A DNA stretch of 64,000 bases from positions 218,952,373-219,016,372 of the forward strand of contig CP136061.1 of NCBI GenBank assembly GCA_032622095.1, written 5' to 3'. Numbering within the stretch: the first letter of the stretch is position 1; each line of letters begins with the position of its first letter. The translations under genes and the position numbers were made by a program. This DNA is from Siphonodentalium dalli (Eukaryota > Mollusca > Scaphopoda > Gadilida > Siphonodentaliidae). A model generated the notes under the pieces. It saw only the letters and a program-made list of their open reading frames with translations. It was not told where the DNA came from and did not search any database. Positions 1-13,769 of the stretch are shown here, one piece after another.

Positions 1-860
1 TTTGTCAAAATTGTAGCGTGACGCAATAAGTTGACATTAACTTTTGGACACATTTTCGTGAGTCTTAAAGGATGTTCTTTGATTTTCGATACATGTGCAG
101 TGTCATGTAACGCGCGATTTGTTAACAGTGAGGCCTTTGTAATTGGCTTGGTGTATTGTAACCTGGAACAGATCGATAGCCACCTAACCATTTATTGACG
201 ATGTTTTCCCACCACATCACACAGGCTAAATAAAATTAATAAAACCATAGTCAGAGATGGTAACGCCCTCAATATCATATTATTAGGAATATAAAAAATA
301 TATAATATACATGTTTCATGAATACGCCGCCTCAGAATTCCGTTAAAACAACTAATCCTTCAAAGTACGGCTTATCACGGGCGGTTTCTCATTCACCACA
401 CCATGCAAAAACCCTCTAAATGTGGACCAACCATCTACTCATCTGATTAAAAACACCCCCGGTACTTCGAAATACGACATTTAGTCTTCATTCCAACTGA
501 GCCATATTTCATCAGCAATGCTAGCTGTCATATTATGTACTGTGTTCCCGCAATAAATCTTCAAGAGTGGCCTGGACATTATCCACACCTAAATATCGAA
601 AGCAAATAACGCGGTCATAAAGGTTACATACTGCAACAATGAGACATCCGCGAAGATACATCCGCGAATACATACATCATGCAAACGTCTGACTCTGGAT
701 AATTCTAAGTCCAAAAAGGGTCATAACTCCGGACAAAATCATCGGATTAAACCCATTTCGAACTCATTCTGTATTTTGGGTTGAGAAATTCACATAAAAA
801 AATGGCTCCGATCAGATCAAACATGTTTGAGTTATTGCAGCAAATGTATGGCTTCAAAGT
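1..860. other. Non-coding, no recognised feature
   Basis: AT-rich sequence without a supported gene. The stretch 690-840 resembles the 'gttatggcccttttt / cccaaaatacagatcgagttcgaat' portion of the dispersed family seen near 29080-30200 and 54840-55010. Confidence 0.5.
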
Positions 861-867
861 AAATGAA

Positions 868-1306
868 TGTGTAAATGACACTGTAGTTCAACTTGGAAAG
901 GGAATAATTCAAAGTGTTACAGTCAATAGATTGATTAGGAATGCGGAAAGTTGAAATGTTTAAGTAATACTAGATTATCAACATGAAAATATATATATAT
1001 ATAATAAAATCCAAGGTGGCCGCTGGCGACTATGTTTTCCAATGAATTCAAAAACATTTGATAGCTCCCATCTAGTAGATCAATATCAAGATCAATATGA
1101 AGTTTGGAGATGATCGGATGAGGGAAGTGGACTGTAGGGTGTGCCAAAGGCTTTAGTCATTCAAAAGGTAAAACCAAATTTGTATGTGAGTTTCTCAGCC
1201 CAAAACACAGATCGAGTTCGAATATGGGTTGAAAGATGCACACGCGCACGGTGGATACCAAGCCATTGCAATAGCTCAAACTTTACAAAGTAAAGTTGAG
1301 CTGAAA
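868..1306 (-). repeat. Dispersed repeat family A copy
   Basis: One end reads cactgtagttcaacttg and the other aatagctcaaactttac followed by aaagtaaagttgagct. The core contains aaatccaaggtggccgctgg. The same ends and core recur at 20260-21130, 21796-22200, 34190-34670 and, in the opposite sense, 56511-57527. Confidence 0.6.
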
Positions 1307-1692
1307 ATGGTCATAACCCTTTATAAAAACGCGATCTGTATTTTGGGCTGAGAAACTCACAAATAAAAAGTTGCCGGGGTTCCGATCAGATAGAAATTGT
1401 TTGAGTTATCGCAGCATGCGTGAATTATAAGTAAAACAAGGGCAATAATTCCGTAAAAAAAACTCAGATCAAACCCATATTCGAACTCGTTCTGTATATA
1501 CTGGTCTAAGAATCTCATATTCAGAATTCTATTCCGATCGGATAGAAAAATGTTTGAGTTATCGCACCATGGCTATGCGTATAAAGTGTATACGGACAGA
1601 CAGGCGGACGGACGGTACGACGAAAGGAGGATCGACGAATGGTCAATCCGGATGTCGACACTATGTGTACCATACTATGGTATGGGTACACA
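1307..1692 (-). mobile_element. HINE-like element, end fragment
   Basis: Carries the agaaactcac, cggacggacgg and gtcaatccgg blocks, then the terminal hairpin accatactatggtatggg followed by tacacata. This is the same terminal module as the full copies at 29010-30366 and 54606-55639. The opposite end (acgagaggccgatc) is absent. Confidence 0.55.
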
Positions 1693-2329
1693 TACAAACT
1701 AGAGGGTGATTACAATCGTCGAATGTTTAACCAACACCTTCAACCATACCTACTACGACAATCGAAACCATCAATCAATAACATAATTTATAACTGTTCA
1801 CAACCAGAATCCACCCATTTGTGCGACAAAAACAATTTATAGTGTTGATACTTTCAAAAGCTACCAAAATACACAGAGATAACATTATTCATCATAAACT
1901 TGTAAATGTAATACGAAATCAACTTGATGAAGAATTGATTTAGATGTGTTAATGTAGCTCAATAGAACCTTGTTGCAAAATCCATAAGTCTGATTTGTAC
2001 TTAATTTGCCAATATTATTATATCACATGGGAAGAAAATCTTCAAATAATCAAAACAGGACATCACCACTATAATAATGGTATAAAACTATTAACTATGT
2101 GTTTTATAGAGTGTTCATTGATAAACCTGGTTCAAAGGTAAAAGGGTTAGTCAATCAATACCAAACTCCATACAGGTGTAGAGTGTGTGAAGAGATAAGA
2201 AATATCAGGAGGATAAGATGATATATTTGAGTTACTACATTAGTCGGATTCCTTATGTCGAAAAAAATGGTCGCGCGTTTTCGGAATGTTAAAAGCGATA
2301 TGAGAACAGTTTCTATACCACCAGTGTGT

Positions 2330-3160
2330 CTATTTTCAGAATCTACCTGTTTCCAGCTTGATATTTTAGTGGAAACAGGTTTTTGTGAAGCTTTTGTTTG
2401 TGTACCCCTCTATTTTTTTTCCCGTCCACCTGGTAATAAAAACATGCTATTACGCATAGCCAGTTCGGTAAGTGGCTTTCTTTGTTCTTATAAATCGTAA
2501 AACATGGAGAGATCTTGCCATAATTACTTAATTACATATCTTAATGTGGAATTTTATCATAAAATCATAAGATGAATTGTATTTATGACTGCATTTTCAA
2601 TTTTCTTTCCCAAATATTAAGGTATTGTATATTCTTAAAATCAGCCAGATCACATATAGACAAACATGAACAATCTACAAGGATATCTTGATCATATGCC
2701 ACAAACAAAACTTCGATACATCGAATTTTGGTAAAGATATCGCAGAAAAGCTAACCCTACCCCCACCCTCACTGATTTCACAAGTCAGATTCCTTTGGTC
2801 AAAAACAACGGTCGCGCAATTTCGGATTGTCTAAAATGACATGCGAACGGTTTATTTATCAATAGCGTGTCTACTTTCAGAGTTGACCTGTGTCCAGTTG
2901 AAATTTTATTGAAAACAAAGTGTTTTTGGACTGTTTTAAGAATTTAAAGAGCGTTTGCTTATTATACAAATATTAATCCTCATAACTAACCTTCTGGTGG
3001 ATGTGCGAGTTGAAATTAACAAAAGTATCAAATATGGCGGTCTACTTTCAGAGTCTAATTGTTTCCAGTCTGACATTTTAGTGGAAACAAATTGTTTGGA
3101 CGGTTTTAAAAATTTAAAGAGCGTTTACTGATTATACAGATATTAACTTACACGATTAGC
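2330..3160. repeat. Degenerate threefold repeat
   Basis: Three related blocks start near 2330, 2870 and 3045. Each has a Tctactttcaga-like start, a ctgtttccag / attttagtggaaacaa pair, and then (in the last two) tttaaagagcgttt and attatacaa. No coding content. Confidence 0.5.
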
Positions 3161-3229
3161 CTTTTCATGAATTGTGCGAGTTGATATTATGCACATATGT
3201 CAAGTCCACCATCATGGCATCAGCCACGG

Positions 3230-4010
3230 CGATTTGAGATAAAGGGTGTTGTAGGGTGGCCCGTAAAACAAATTAAGTAATCACCCCTTTCACCAACCCG
3301 ATCCAAAGTTGCCGCCGTCCTGGGGGGGTGGGTCACATAGGGCACCCACGAAATTCAGTATATCTTGGGGCCACCCTACAGCACCAATTCTACCACACCA
3401 AACGGTTAAGGGGCCGAGAAATTGTATAGGTGCCATATTTGAACCCATTTGGGCGGCCATTTTGGATCGGAGATGGATAAGCCGGTGAATATTTAGTTTG
3501 TCTCATCAGGGGTCACCCTACAACACACTGTATTCGACCTAATATTGGGGGGGGCTATTGCATTGTACCATAATTATATGGACCCCAATGATCATTTATC
3601 ATTTTCGCTCGAATGGGCTGAAGGTGTGAAAATTTAGCTTGCTTTGCTAGCCACCGTACAACACCCTTTATTTGATCTATATCGGTCAAGTGACCAAGAA
3701 ATAATGTGTACCCTATTTGACCCATTCTGAGCGGCGACCATTTTGGATCGGGTATGGTTGAAAGGGGTGAATATTTATAAGTTTGTTTTGGGCCCACCCT
3801 ACAAAACCCCTTATTTGACTTAATTCGGCCAATATATATGCCGAGTGAAATGTCATTCCTATTCGATCCCTTGTGGTAAAAACTAATGAATATTCAGTTT
3901 TTCTTGGAGCCACCTGACCCGTGTTTCCCCGTTCTCTCTGTGCTAGTTTATATCGGACGTTCATATCCCCATAGAGCCCGGGTCCCACGCCATAATGGGT
4001 TTATAGTAGC
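3230..4010. repeat. Degenerate tandem repeat, units about 130-190 bp
   Basis: The phrases gccaccctacaacaccc, attttggatcgg and gaatatttagtttg return several times in order across 3240-3990, so the block is a decayed minisatellite-like array. Short open frames within it are by-products. Confidence 0.5.
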
Positions 4011-4231
4011 TTCTCTGCGATCGTACAAATTGTTTCTGAAACATCATCAAGTGTAACCATACCGTAGCAGGGTGGCAGTAAGACAGTCTAGCCTGACTGT
4101 GCCACCCCCTTGGATATACAATACAATATTTGTCAAATGTATTATGTATTAATATGTGTATATTGAAATAAAATATCCCATCCTATCCTATCCCACCGTA
4201 AAGGTACCTGGATATATGCAAAGGTCAATCA

Positions 4232-4316
4232 GTTATAATTCGCCACGAATTAGTATTTCGTTGCCACGAATTAGTAATTTAGTGGCCACGAATTAGTATT
4301 TCGTGGCCACGAAATA
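4232..4316. repeat. Short palindromic tandem repeat
   Basis: Three to four copies of gccacgaattagtatttcgt, which is largely self-complementary to tggccacgaaat. Immediately upstream (4165-4197) a run of tcccatcctatccta type follows an A-rich tail and could be a LINE 3' end. Confidence 0.5.
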
Positions 4317-4319
4317 AAA

Positions 4320-7300
4320 AGAACAATTTCCCATGTCCTAAACCAGCCACCGTAGCTTATGCATCATTCTGTTTGGTATTAAATTTGGAGAAACCCAACC
4401 AGCATCAATGTAACACCTACAACAAATCATCTATGCCAACGATGTGTTTAGCCATACATGTGGATATGGTGCACAGTATTGTTTAAAAATGTTAAACAAT
4501 GTTATCATGTCCTTATGTATTGCTAAATATTGCTGGGCATATATAGATGGTTGTTCTATAATTCCTGGTCGGGTTGATCAAAATTGGGAGTTTAAATTAT
4601 GTTCATCTGATGATAAAGAAAATACTTTCTCCGTCCACTCGATACATCCCCCGGCATACATGTTTCACATACTAAATTAACACCTTAGTCAACATAACAA
4701 ATCACTCCCTCAAGTCCTTTGCCACAAGAATAAAAATAAATTGTCAGTATAAATAGGCAAGACATCTCTGGACACTTTCTAAGAGATAATTTATTTATAA
4801 GAAGATATATGTGTGCAATATGTTCTTGGTCTTATATATAGTACAATAGTACACAGTAAGATGCAAGTGACACAGTGCGGGGACAATACTGTGTCGAAGA
4901 ACATATTTGAGGGGACCCTTCCATCATCCTTCATAATGTATCATGACTCCATCCGTTGTGAACAAACCATCGACTTAGGCTTAATGGATCGTTCTCCCCC
5001 AATAATATACTTGGCTTTGAACCGATCAACATTCTGGGCCGTGGCATTTTCCCGTAAATTAGATAGTGTCTATAGTCGGATGGTATTTGTTATGTTGAAA
5101 TTGTGACACAGATATGAAACTGTACATGTTAGTGCCACATGGGCCATTGATCATTATAAGATCGAGAAACTTAGTCTAGGAAATTACCGGGAATTCACTA
5201 GAAATTGCAATTGTAACAGATAGGGTCGTAATTCAACGTTTGCTTTCCGATGCAGTTAATACCCAAATGTGAAATTTGAGATATAACTGGCCGTCAAAGT
5301 GAACCATATGTCTTATTTAAGGTTAGCAACGGTTGCTATTCATTCATTGGTATTGCCATAATTTAGTCAGTGTTTAATCACATGGTGCTGGTTTTGTTCA
5401 AAGTTGGGCACATGTATATATGTCTTCTAACTGTGCAGCCATGTTCTGCATAGACCACTGATCATTATAAGATCGGGAGACTTTGTCACCGATCCCGATA
5501 GCTCCTTGGTAACGGTTACTAAGAACCTACTGGGAATTTGCAGGAAATGCAACTATGGTTGATATCTATTTTACCCATTAAGCTCTGCTTTAGTGGAAAT
5601 TCGAATTTACTTGATTTTCACAGCTATACACGAAGCGTGGAAATTGACTGTGGTCAGAATATTGATGGTGAATGTTGGGTTTCAGTCGCTGTACTGAAGT
5701 TGGCCCAAATGTAACTGACGTGGGAAGTATGAAAGCAAAGCATATACCGCTATAGCAAAGATCTCAGCTGCACCGAAATGTCCATTTATCAGTAGCACAA
5801 ATCCTTCGAAAACACAGATTTTCTCAGTGCATGTGGGATAGACTCCGATGACAACGATTGAGTTAATGACAGCTACAATCTATATACCTGTGTATTTGTG
5901 ACACTACATCCCGTTATGATCAACGATGTGGTTTTAAAAACTAGTCAGTGGACAACAAGACATACAAGTATAAAATAAAACAATAATATAATATGTAATC
6001 ACACCGTGAACAGTCTTGTTGTAAATATTTTCGTTTGATTCAACAGACTGCATATTATCGAAATTACAAAACCATTCGACACTTACTTTTGCCAATAACT
6101 GTATCTTGAAGCATAACTATATCATGAATTAATTGCATCTATTAAATCACGGATAGTTACAGTGGGCCAAACACGAGTGTTAGTCTACATATATATTTGC
6201 GCACGATTGCCAATAAGTGATATTACAATCAACGTTTGAGCATAACACGAAATTCTCCATAGGGTTAAGTGTTAAATTTTGATCGCAACTGTACCCAGCA
6301 AGAATCATCTGATCACATCCATTCTTTTAAAAACTACGTCTGTGTTTCATACTTAGTATTCTTTAGAAATATCAGTACGCGCATATCATAATACGCAAAA
6401 TGGCGCCATTTATCCAAAGTACTATAATCTCCATAGGACTCAGTGTTAAATTTTGATCACAACAAGAATGAACCAATCACATCAAAATTTTCAAAAATAC
6501 ATGTAACAGTCATATCTAGTAGTTTGGAGAAGTTTCAAATCACACCGATCACCATATGCCAGATGGCACCATCTATCGTTTTCTATAAATACGAAACGCT
6601 CTCTAAATTATGTTGACCCCGATTTAGGCCGACCCGCCAAAATTCAAGAATGGAAACAAGTGAATCCTGAAAACACACATACTAGGCATACATAATCCGT
6701 TTTCAGATCGCTTTTAACAAACCAAAAATGCAAAATGACATAAGGAATCCGACTACATCGTATAGCATATACATGTCTATGGAATGGGTGGGAATTTGGG
6801 GAGGGTTAATTTTGTTCTAAGCAGATCAATGGAGATACCAAACCAGAATAATCTAATCAAACTACAATAGAATGGATTCCCCATATTACAAATTGAATCA
6901 TCATTAACATTATATAAACAAGACCAGAGACACGTGTCAAGAGAGGATTAATTAATTTCGATGATATATAAGTTATATTGTTATATTTTAATTTTGAATG
7001 AACTGTACAACTTATAGCTAGGCTACGAGTCTTGGTATAAGGATCCGAGGCTAGATCGCTTTGTCCTATCAGATTATTTAACTTCAATATAGCTGAATTA
7101 GTGGAGTTTTCCTCGTTGAGTAGAGAACATAATAGTTCTTTGTGGTGCAAACATTTCACATTCAAAGAAGAAATGGCTAATTGAGCCAATTAGTCCACCT
7201 TCACAATTAGGCGATGGGTTTAATAGACCCATGCGGTGTTTATGTTCATTGAGCATCGTGTGCCCTATATGATAAGTCTATTAATTTTCACATATGTGCT

Positions 7301-7980
7301 TCCATACCATGCATAACTTGGTGTGGTTGTCAGAAAGAAGAGGGAGAAGTTCGTGGGTATGTTTAGCTGCTTCACCCATGTCCCCAAACTCCAGGCAGAG
7401 TTATCTCCATTCGCTCCGCTGAGATACCACTGCCATAAGGACATTTGGTAAGGATTTCTTACGTGTTCTTAGTTTTAGGATTTAAATTGTCTATGTCTGG
7501 CTCAGTTCATATTGTTCTTATCAATACCGAAAAAATACCATTATTGCAAATTTTTTGTGGTCAAAATAAGATAATAGGTGACTAAATATAGTTCCGACGA
7601 TATGTAAAAATAGATGTATCGGTCCGCAAAGTACCATCCTTGTGGCAGTGCTATATCGCAGTGATAACGTAGAGGGCGCTGCATGGAGTTTGCCATGTCC
7701 CATTTATACTGTCATTTGCTTTTAACAATATCACATACCGGTATTGTCCGTTTTAAGTCTTGGGCTGATTTATCACAGGAAGAGTCAAGAGACTTATTGC
7801 GGCCAGCTGGGCATTGGGCAGCTTCTTTGGCTGTGAGATTTATGCAGTCAAGACAGCCTTGTGTTTTACAACAAGCACCAAGTGACTAGGCATGATATTG
7901 TACTGGTAAATGGATACCTGGTAGATATATTATAAACTGCATGGATTTGTTCCAATGGTTTTGATAACTCATCATTAGAA
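4320..7980. other. Non-coding, with two local duplications
   Basis: No gene is supported. ttgatcattataagatcg with following sequence near 5150-5215 is repeated near 5458-5555. atctccatagg plus gtgttaaattttgatc at 6253-6285 is repeated at 6430-6460. Both pairs look like diverged segmental copies. Confidence 0.4.
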
Positions 7981-7987
7981 TGAAATG

Positions 7988-8880
7988 TATGGCAAGCCGT
8001 TTTCACATTTTTGATTGATTTAGACTTAAGTCCAAATAATTGGACTTAAGTCCAAATGAATTGGACTTAAGTCCAATTAGTGAATTGATTTGGACTTAAG
8101 TCCAATTCATTTGGACTTAAGTCCAATTCATCTGGTTTGAAACGATAGTCCCCTTCTTTGTAATGGTATATTCCTGCAAGTTTTGATTGACAGTCAAACT
8201 TCGTACTAACCAGGGCATTCCTGACTCCAAGACTAACTCCGTACGTCCCCTTTGCCACGTGGCTTGTTTTCGGCATGCCGAGATTGAAAATGTTTCGAAT
8301 TCGAATTGGCATCTTAATAAATGCTAACTGCATGCATGAATGAAGTAAAATTAATTCACGACTTGATTCAATTGTTATTTGACAGCATGTAGTGTAGGCT
8401 ACACGCAGTTTCGTTTATTGCATTTACTAAGTGTCTTATATTTGATCTGGTCCACATCGAGCTGATTCATTATATATGTTGAGAAAGGTAACAATTAACA
8501 AGATCAACAAGAATTAGACCCAAATGTAAACGGCCGTTTTCCCACAACTCCGCCCTATGAGCAAAACCAGACCTGCTTAATATCTGATGGGGTGTTTCTT
8601 ATACAGATGAATTGGACTTAAGTCCAAATGAATTGTACTTAAGTCCAAATACCACATAATTGTGAATTCGGCGAGGAATTGGACTTAAGTCCAAATAGAT
8701 GAAAATATCGGTATTTGGACTTAAGTCCAAATCAATTGGACTTAAGTCCAATTCCTCGCCGAATTCACAATTATGTGGTATTTGGACTTAAGTCCAATTC
8801 GCTATTTGGACTTAAGTCCAATTATTTGGACTTAAGACTTAAGTCTAAATCAATCGAAAATGTGAAAACGGCTTGCCATA
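7988..8880. mobile_element. Foldback transposon, 893 bp, 6-bp target duplication
   Basis: The ends are inverted: tatggcaagccgttttcaca at 7988 and its complement ending at 8880, continuing through a diverged gattgatttagacttaag arm. Direct GAAATG lies on both sides (7982-7987 and 8881-8886). Inside are about a dozen copies of the 16-bp perfect palindrome TTGGACTTAAGTCCAA (for example 8040, 8061, 8090, 8111, 8612, 8679, 8715, 8736, 8782, 8806) and an inner inverted pair (8649-8680 and 8749-8780). No transposase is encoded, so it must move in trans. Confidence 0.8.
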
Positions 8881-8959
8881 GAAATGACCTATAATGAAGG
8901 AATGGCATGCATAGTCAAAACAGGATATGGCATCCCATAATAAATCATTTCTGCGTTAT

Positions 8960-9480
8960 TGGTATGATGTGTCTCTGGATGGATGGAAAGAGTTAATATT
9001 TTGAACACTTATCAATTGATCAATCAGATGAGAAATATTTGAGTTAATGTATCGGGACGGATACTAGTGGAATGTGTCTATGGGGTGGATGAAAAGTGTT
9101 AATAACAGTTTTTGCGGTGTTTATTAACAAAGTAGAAGAGTTAATTTAATATATTCTCCCTAGTTGAAACAATAGAGTAATATTTGAGACACAGTGCACA
9201 AAAAATTCACATTCGGTATAAGGCAATGTTTTGAGTTATTGATAGCATGTGGGCTGTGTGACGGGTGGAAAGAGTTAAGGTTTTCAAAACCAATCGATCA
9301 ATCAAAGACCAAAATCTATATAGGTGGAGAATGGGCCATTAGAAAACTAGCTATGAGATTTGAAAATATTTTGAGTTATTGCATCTGATAGCAAGTGTCT
9401 ATGAAATGAGTGGGGATGGTTAATTCTTCAACCGATCGATACCAAAAGCTATACCGGTGCCAGAGGGTTGTTTCATAATA
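8960..9480. repeat. Degenerate tandem repeat family B
   Basis: Repeating order of tagcatgtgtctatg, gagttaatatttt and accaatcaatca, then taccaaaatctatacaggtg and gaaatatttgagttattg, in units of roughly 170 bp. The same order returns at 2105-2260 and 13770-14380. Confidence 0.5.
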
Positions 9481-9484
9481 AACA

Positions 9485-9690
9485 TGCACTTACAATATGA
9501 ACACGATCGAATAGAAAATATTCGATCGAGTTAGCATGTGGGATAGCATCTGTCTGCGGACGGACAGACGGACGTCCTGACTGGTGATATACATTACGAC
9601 GGACAGACGAACGACGGATGGTTGATCCAGATGTCGGCATTATGTGTACCATGCATGTTATGTGTACACATAAAACGCAATTTCGTTTTA
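9485..9690 (-). mobile_element. HINE-like element, end fragment
   Basis: Ends with ggacggacagacggacg microsatellite, gttgatccagatgtcg and a decayed terminal tatgtgtacacataaa. Only the microsatellite-side terminus is present. Confidence 0.45.
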
Positions 9691-10050
9691 TATGCGCATG
9701 CAGAGATGCGCAAAATAAATTGGACAAACCTGGTTTTAGAACTCGGTCGGCCCGGCCGGGAATTCACATACACGGTTGGTAAACCCCTTATGTGATTAAT
9801 CATCTGACATGACCACGCGATTAATCTGTCTTCAAAAATGATATATCATTTACCGTGATGGGAAAAGGTATAGAAGTGATATACGATCGTTAATGTAATG
9901 TTTACATGCATTTTCTGGTATCCTCGGGATCCAAGTAAACATATGCACCGGTACTCTTATTAAATTTCAAGTAAAAATCCCCCCTCTGTTATTTGAGTCC
10001 ATATATATAAGTTGTTTATTTCATTCTAAATGACTGTTTATTTATATATA

Positions 10051-10341
10051 ACGAGAGGCCGATCATGGTAGGCAGTTGTTTAACCCATCCCTCGGCGATA
10101 GTAAATTGCAATGATCGGAATCATAATCTAGAGTTTTGATGTTGAATATATAGAGTAATCTAAAAAAAAAATCGAAAAAGGACCATAACTCCATGCACAA
10201 TTTGGTTCCGATCGGATAAAAAGTGTTTGAGTTTAATATCGCACCATGCGAAGTCTCTACGGACGGACGAACGACGAGTGGTCAATCCGGACGTCGACAC
10301 TATGTCTACCATGCATACTATATGGTATGGGTACACATAAA
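10051..10341 (-). mobile_element. Short HINE-like element with both termini
   Basis: Starts acgagaggccgatcatgg then tttaacccatccctcggcga, and ends gtcaatccggacgtcgac then tatggtatgggtacacataa. The two termini match the longer copies, but nearly all the interior is lost, leaving about 290 bp. Confidence 0.6.
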
Positions 10342-10349
10342 ACCACTTC

Positions 10350-13235
10350 AATGTGATGTAAAAATGATTATTAAGAATCAGACAAGGGCTAACACGATCT
10401 TCTCTTGGTTCTTATAGGGCTAAGTAGATTAAGTTGGGAAAGCATGACCCCATTATTTCACCCCTGTATTATTATTTAATTTGATGACACCCCACCCCCG
10501 TCTGTATACTATTATTCCGCCCTATCCTATATATGTTTATTTTGTTCCCACGTTTGTTCAAGTTATCGCGCTAATCGACATCAAATTTCTATAGATAGAA
10601 ACAAGTGGCATAACTCTGGTTAGAAATTCGGGGCGGACCCGTTTTTCTGTGTATAGAGCTGTCACACATGATAATTAACTCACATATATACAAACAAATG
10701 TCATAATCCATCACTTAACGGCTAAATTATATATATAGGTTTGTTTAGCGATCGCTCGACCACCCGCCCACCCGTCCCTCGCCAAACCACAAGTCAAGTT
10801 TTGATAAAAACTCAAATAAAGATATATATAACCTTTATGTTTCCGTTATATTAAAGAGCGTTCTGTTTATTAATTTGGATATATTGTGTCTTAGAATACA
10901 AGCGAACTATTGGATGTTGTGTCTTCGAATACAAGCGAATTATTGATATAGAAACTATGATATAGTTTGCTATCTAACCTGAACATCCTTATTTCAAGTC
11001 TTCACCCAAGATAATTCATTGGAATAATTTTATGGTTTTTTTCTCTCCACTGGTCATGCTCGTCTTGTGAAATACGAATCTTTTTTCCCCCGGAAATATG
11101 TAAACCGAATTTGATCAATCGTTTGAAAGCATAAATGGCCTTCTGCATGTGTTCCATGCAGGATGTACACAAATAAATAAAATAACAAAACAAATTAAAC
11201 AACAAGCTATAACAAAGCAGAACAATAATAGTAAAAAAAACTGTTATGAGACTATTTTGTTTATCATGAAAACTATTATATATGCAACTTTTACTAAACA
11301 AAACCGAACGCATAGGTGTAAAAACCCAGATAGACCATTTCATATTTATCCCGGATAAGCTTCCTGCATGGTGGAAATTCCGATTTTGTCACATTTTTAT
11401 CTCATACTTTGAAAACGGGAATATATATTTCGAAATGGAAATGATCAGAGCAAACATGATTAATATATTATATATTCGCGATAAATAATCATTTTAACTG
11501 ACCTGGCAGTTGGTTATCCATATGGTTTGCCCACTTTCCAACATCCCATTTGCCGTGATATGGAGAATCAGCAACGATTCTTGATGAATCTGAAGTAAGT
11601 TTTCTCTATTGTATAAGCCGCATTAACGTTTAGTGCGGTTGAGTACCTCACTGTAGTTATTTTCTACCAGACTCTCAGACCCCATGCAACGGTAAATGGA
11701 CTCACTATATACAGATAATGACCCGAGTATTTTAGTAGTAGAATACACACCATGCAGAGTAATTGTCGGAAGGTAATCAATTTACACAAGGAGTTATTGA
11801 ATTCAAACTGAAAACTAACAATATAAGCTCTGCCAGGCTTTTAAAAAATATACGGACAGTAAGTGACGTTGGAAGAAAAGTTGAATGGATTCTTATTGTT
11901 GCTATACCCGCCCAAATGGCACTTGCAGCGCAGGCTATAGATGATAATCGATGATTGTAACATTAGATACAACACAACAATATATCATTATAGAGTAGTG
12001 AACCACACAGTGACTCTTACAACATGGGCGTTTGTTCATTTGGAAGTGCCTTTTCTGTAAACATATATACCGCAATTACAAATTCGTTTCGGATAATTTA
12101 TTCAGTGGAGCAGACATGCCCCGCGGGTTGTTAAATTGAACGCAATAATCGAATCTTTCTGCTCACGTTATCAATATTTTTCTACTAAGGAAAGTGCAAC
12201 AAGCCTCAGGCAACATAGATATATCAAGTATATAATTTATATATATATATTATACATACACACAGCAGCACGTTTCAACTACGTTAGCCCTTTATTGGAA
12301 CATCGTGCATTTATCAAGTTTTGTTCAGAAATTGACACTCAGTTTCCAAGGAATTAGGGAACAGCATACATTGCCAAGTTTATTCAACTACAATTAACAT
12401 ATACACAACATTCTTTCTTGCAATGTGGGTTGGTGGTGACGATCACCTTCCGCTTGGCGCGGAATAAAATCAGTCATTGTGTTAATTGGAGTGGACAGTA
12501 ATTATAGGTCGAAGAACTAAAATATAAACACGAGAAACACGTAGAAGTACTGTTGACATGTGCATTCGGCATCTCTCAATTCCACCGAGTCGCTGCCATT
12601 TTGGATCCATCCAGCCCCGTTCCGAGCTTTCAGTGCTACATGACAAAGTTCTGGAGTAGCATAATTCCATATATGAAGCTTTTGAATAGTCATGCATCGA
12701 TCCATATATTGAAATCATGAATATTCAAAACTCCATGTATGGAACATAGAAATCGGATATAAAAGTCTTTTTACGATTTCCATGGTATGGAATGCTACTC
12801 CTGAACTTTGACCTGTACCACTTAAAATGCGGAATGGGGACTGAATGGTTGCGACTCAGTGATCTCGCTTATCTCATGCATATGACGATAAGAAAAGATA
12901 TTGAATTCATACATGTTGTACCCTTGTGTTTTACCGGCGCGCATACTGATGTTGATCGATAAAGCAAGCGCAGTTGCGTGCCACACCCCATCATATCCGC
13001 AAATAGAGATATTTCCGTTTCATATGTAGTCAATTGTACATTGCAGTTAATTCATATTAGCTAGCCAATATTTGCCCCCCCCGAACATTTTGGAGGACTA
13101 TTGTAATCAGCCGAATCAGTCCATGCGTGCGTGCATGTGTCCGGACGTTAACTCCAGTTCAAATTATCCGATCGAAACGTAACTTGATATGAGGAATAAC
13201 CATCACATTATTCAGGTCGTTCGATTTCGGTCACG
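10350..13235. other. Non-coding, no recognised feature
   Basis: AT-rich sequence with short A/T runs and a (ta)n stretch near 12238-12256. No splice-linked coding segment or RNA gene was recognised. Confidence 0.4.
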
Positions 13236-13239
13236 GTCC

Positions 13240-13735
13240 GGTGGATGTTGGTGGAGTATATGCCCCTTTTTTACTTAGAATTTAGGTTTTGGGTTGTCCG
13301 GATGATAACTTGAGCAATATTCAACAGAATCTATTTATATTTGGTATGTTGTTATCATTTGAGAAGACGCAGGCCAATTTCGATTTCGGCCATGGTCTGA
13401 TGATTTTTGACGGAGTTATGCCTTTTTTGTTTTACTTAGAAATCACTGTTTTTGTGTTGTCCGGATGATAACTTGATCAATATTAAACAAAATTTCTTGA
13501 TATTTGGTATGTGGTTCTTACTTGAGAAGACGCAGGCCAGCTTCGATGATTTTTGACGGAGTTATGCTCTTTTTATTTTACATTAAAAACTCAGTTTTTC
13601 CATTGTCCGGATGATTATTTCAGCAATATTCAACAAATTGTTGATAGTTGGTTCGTGGTTCACATTTGAAAATTTGCAGGCCAAGTTTGATTATTGTCCG
13701 ATGATTTTTGAGAGTTATGCCTCTTTATCGACTGC
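13240..13735. repeat. Tandem repeat, three units of about 150 bp
   Basis: ttgtccggatgataacttga-type starts at about 13296, 13457 and 13602. Each is followed by caatattcaac, atatttggtatg, gaagacgcaggcca and gatttttgacggagttatgc. Spacing is 161 and 145 bp. Confidence 0.65.
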
Positions 13736-13769
13736 ACCTCGTTCCGGGGATATGGGGTTTGCGACCTTT

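Noticed and set aside
8067-8333. 88-codon open frame on the minus strand with repeated DLSPNELDLSPN
   Set aside because: The repeats are just translation of the TTGGACTTAAGTCCAA palindromes inside the foldback element.
7988-8880. CRISPR-like array because of regularly repeated 16-mers
   Set aside because: Spacing is irregular, repeats are palindromes within a TIR element, and the DNA is clearly animal.
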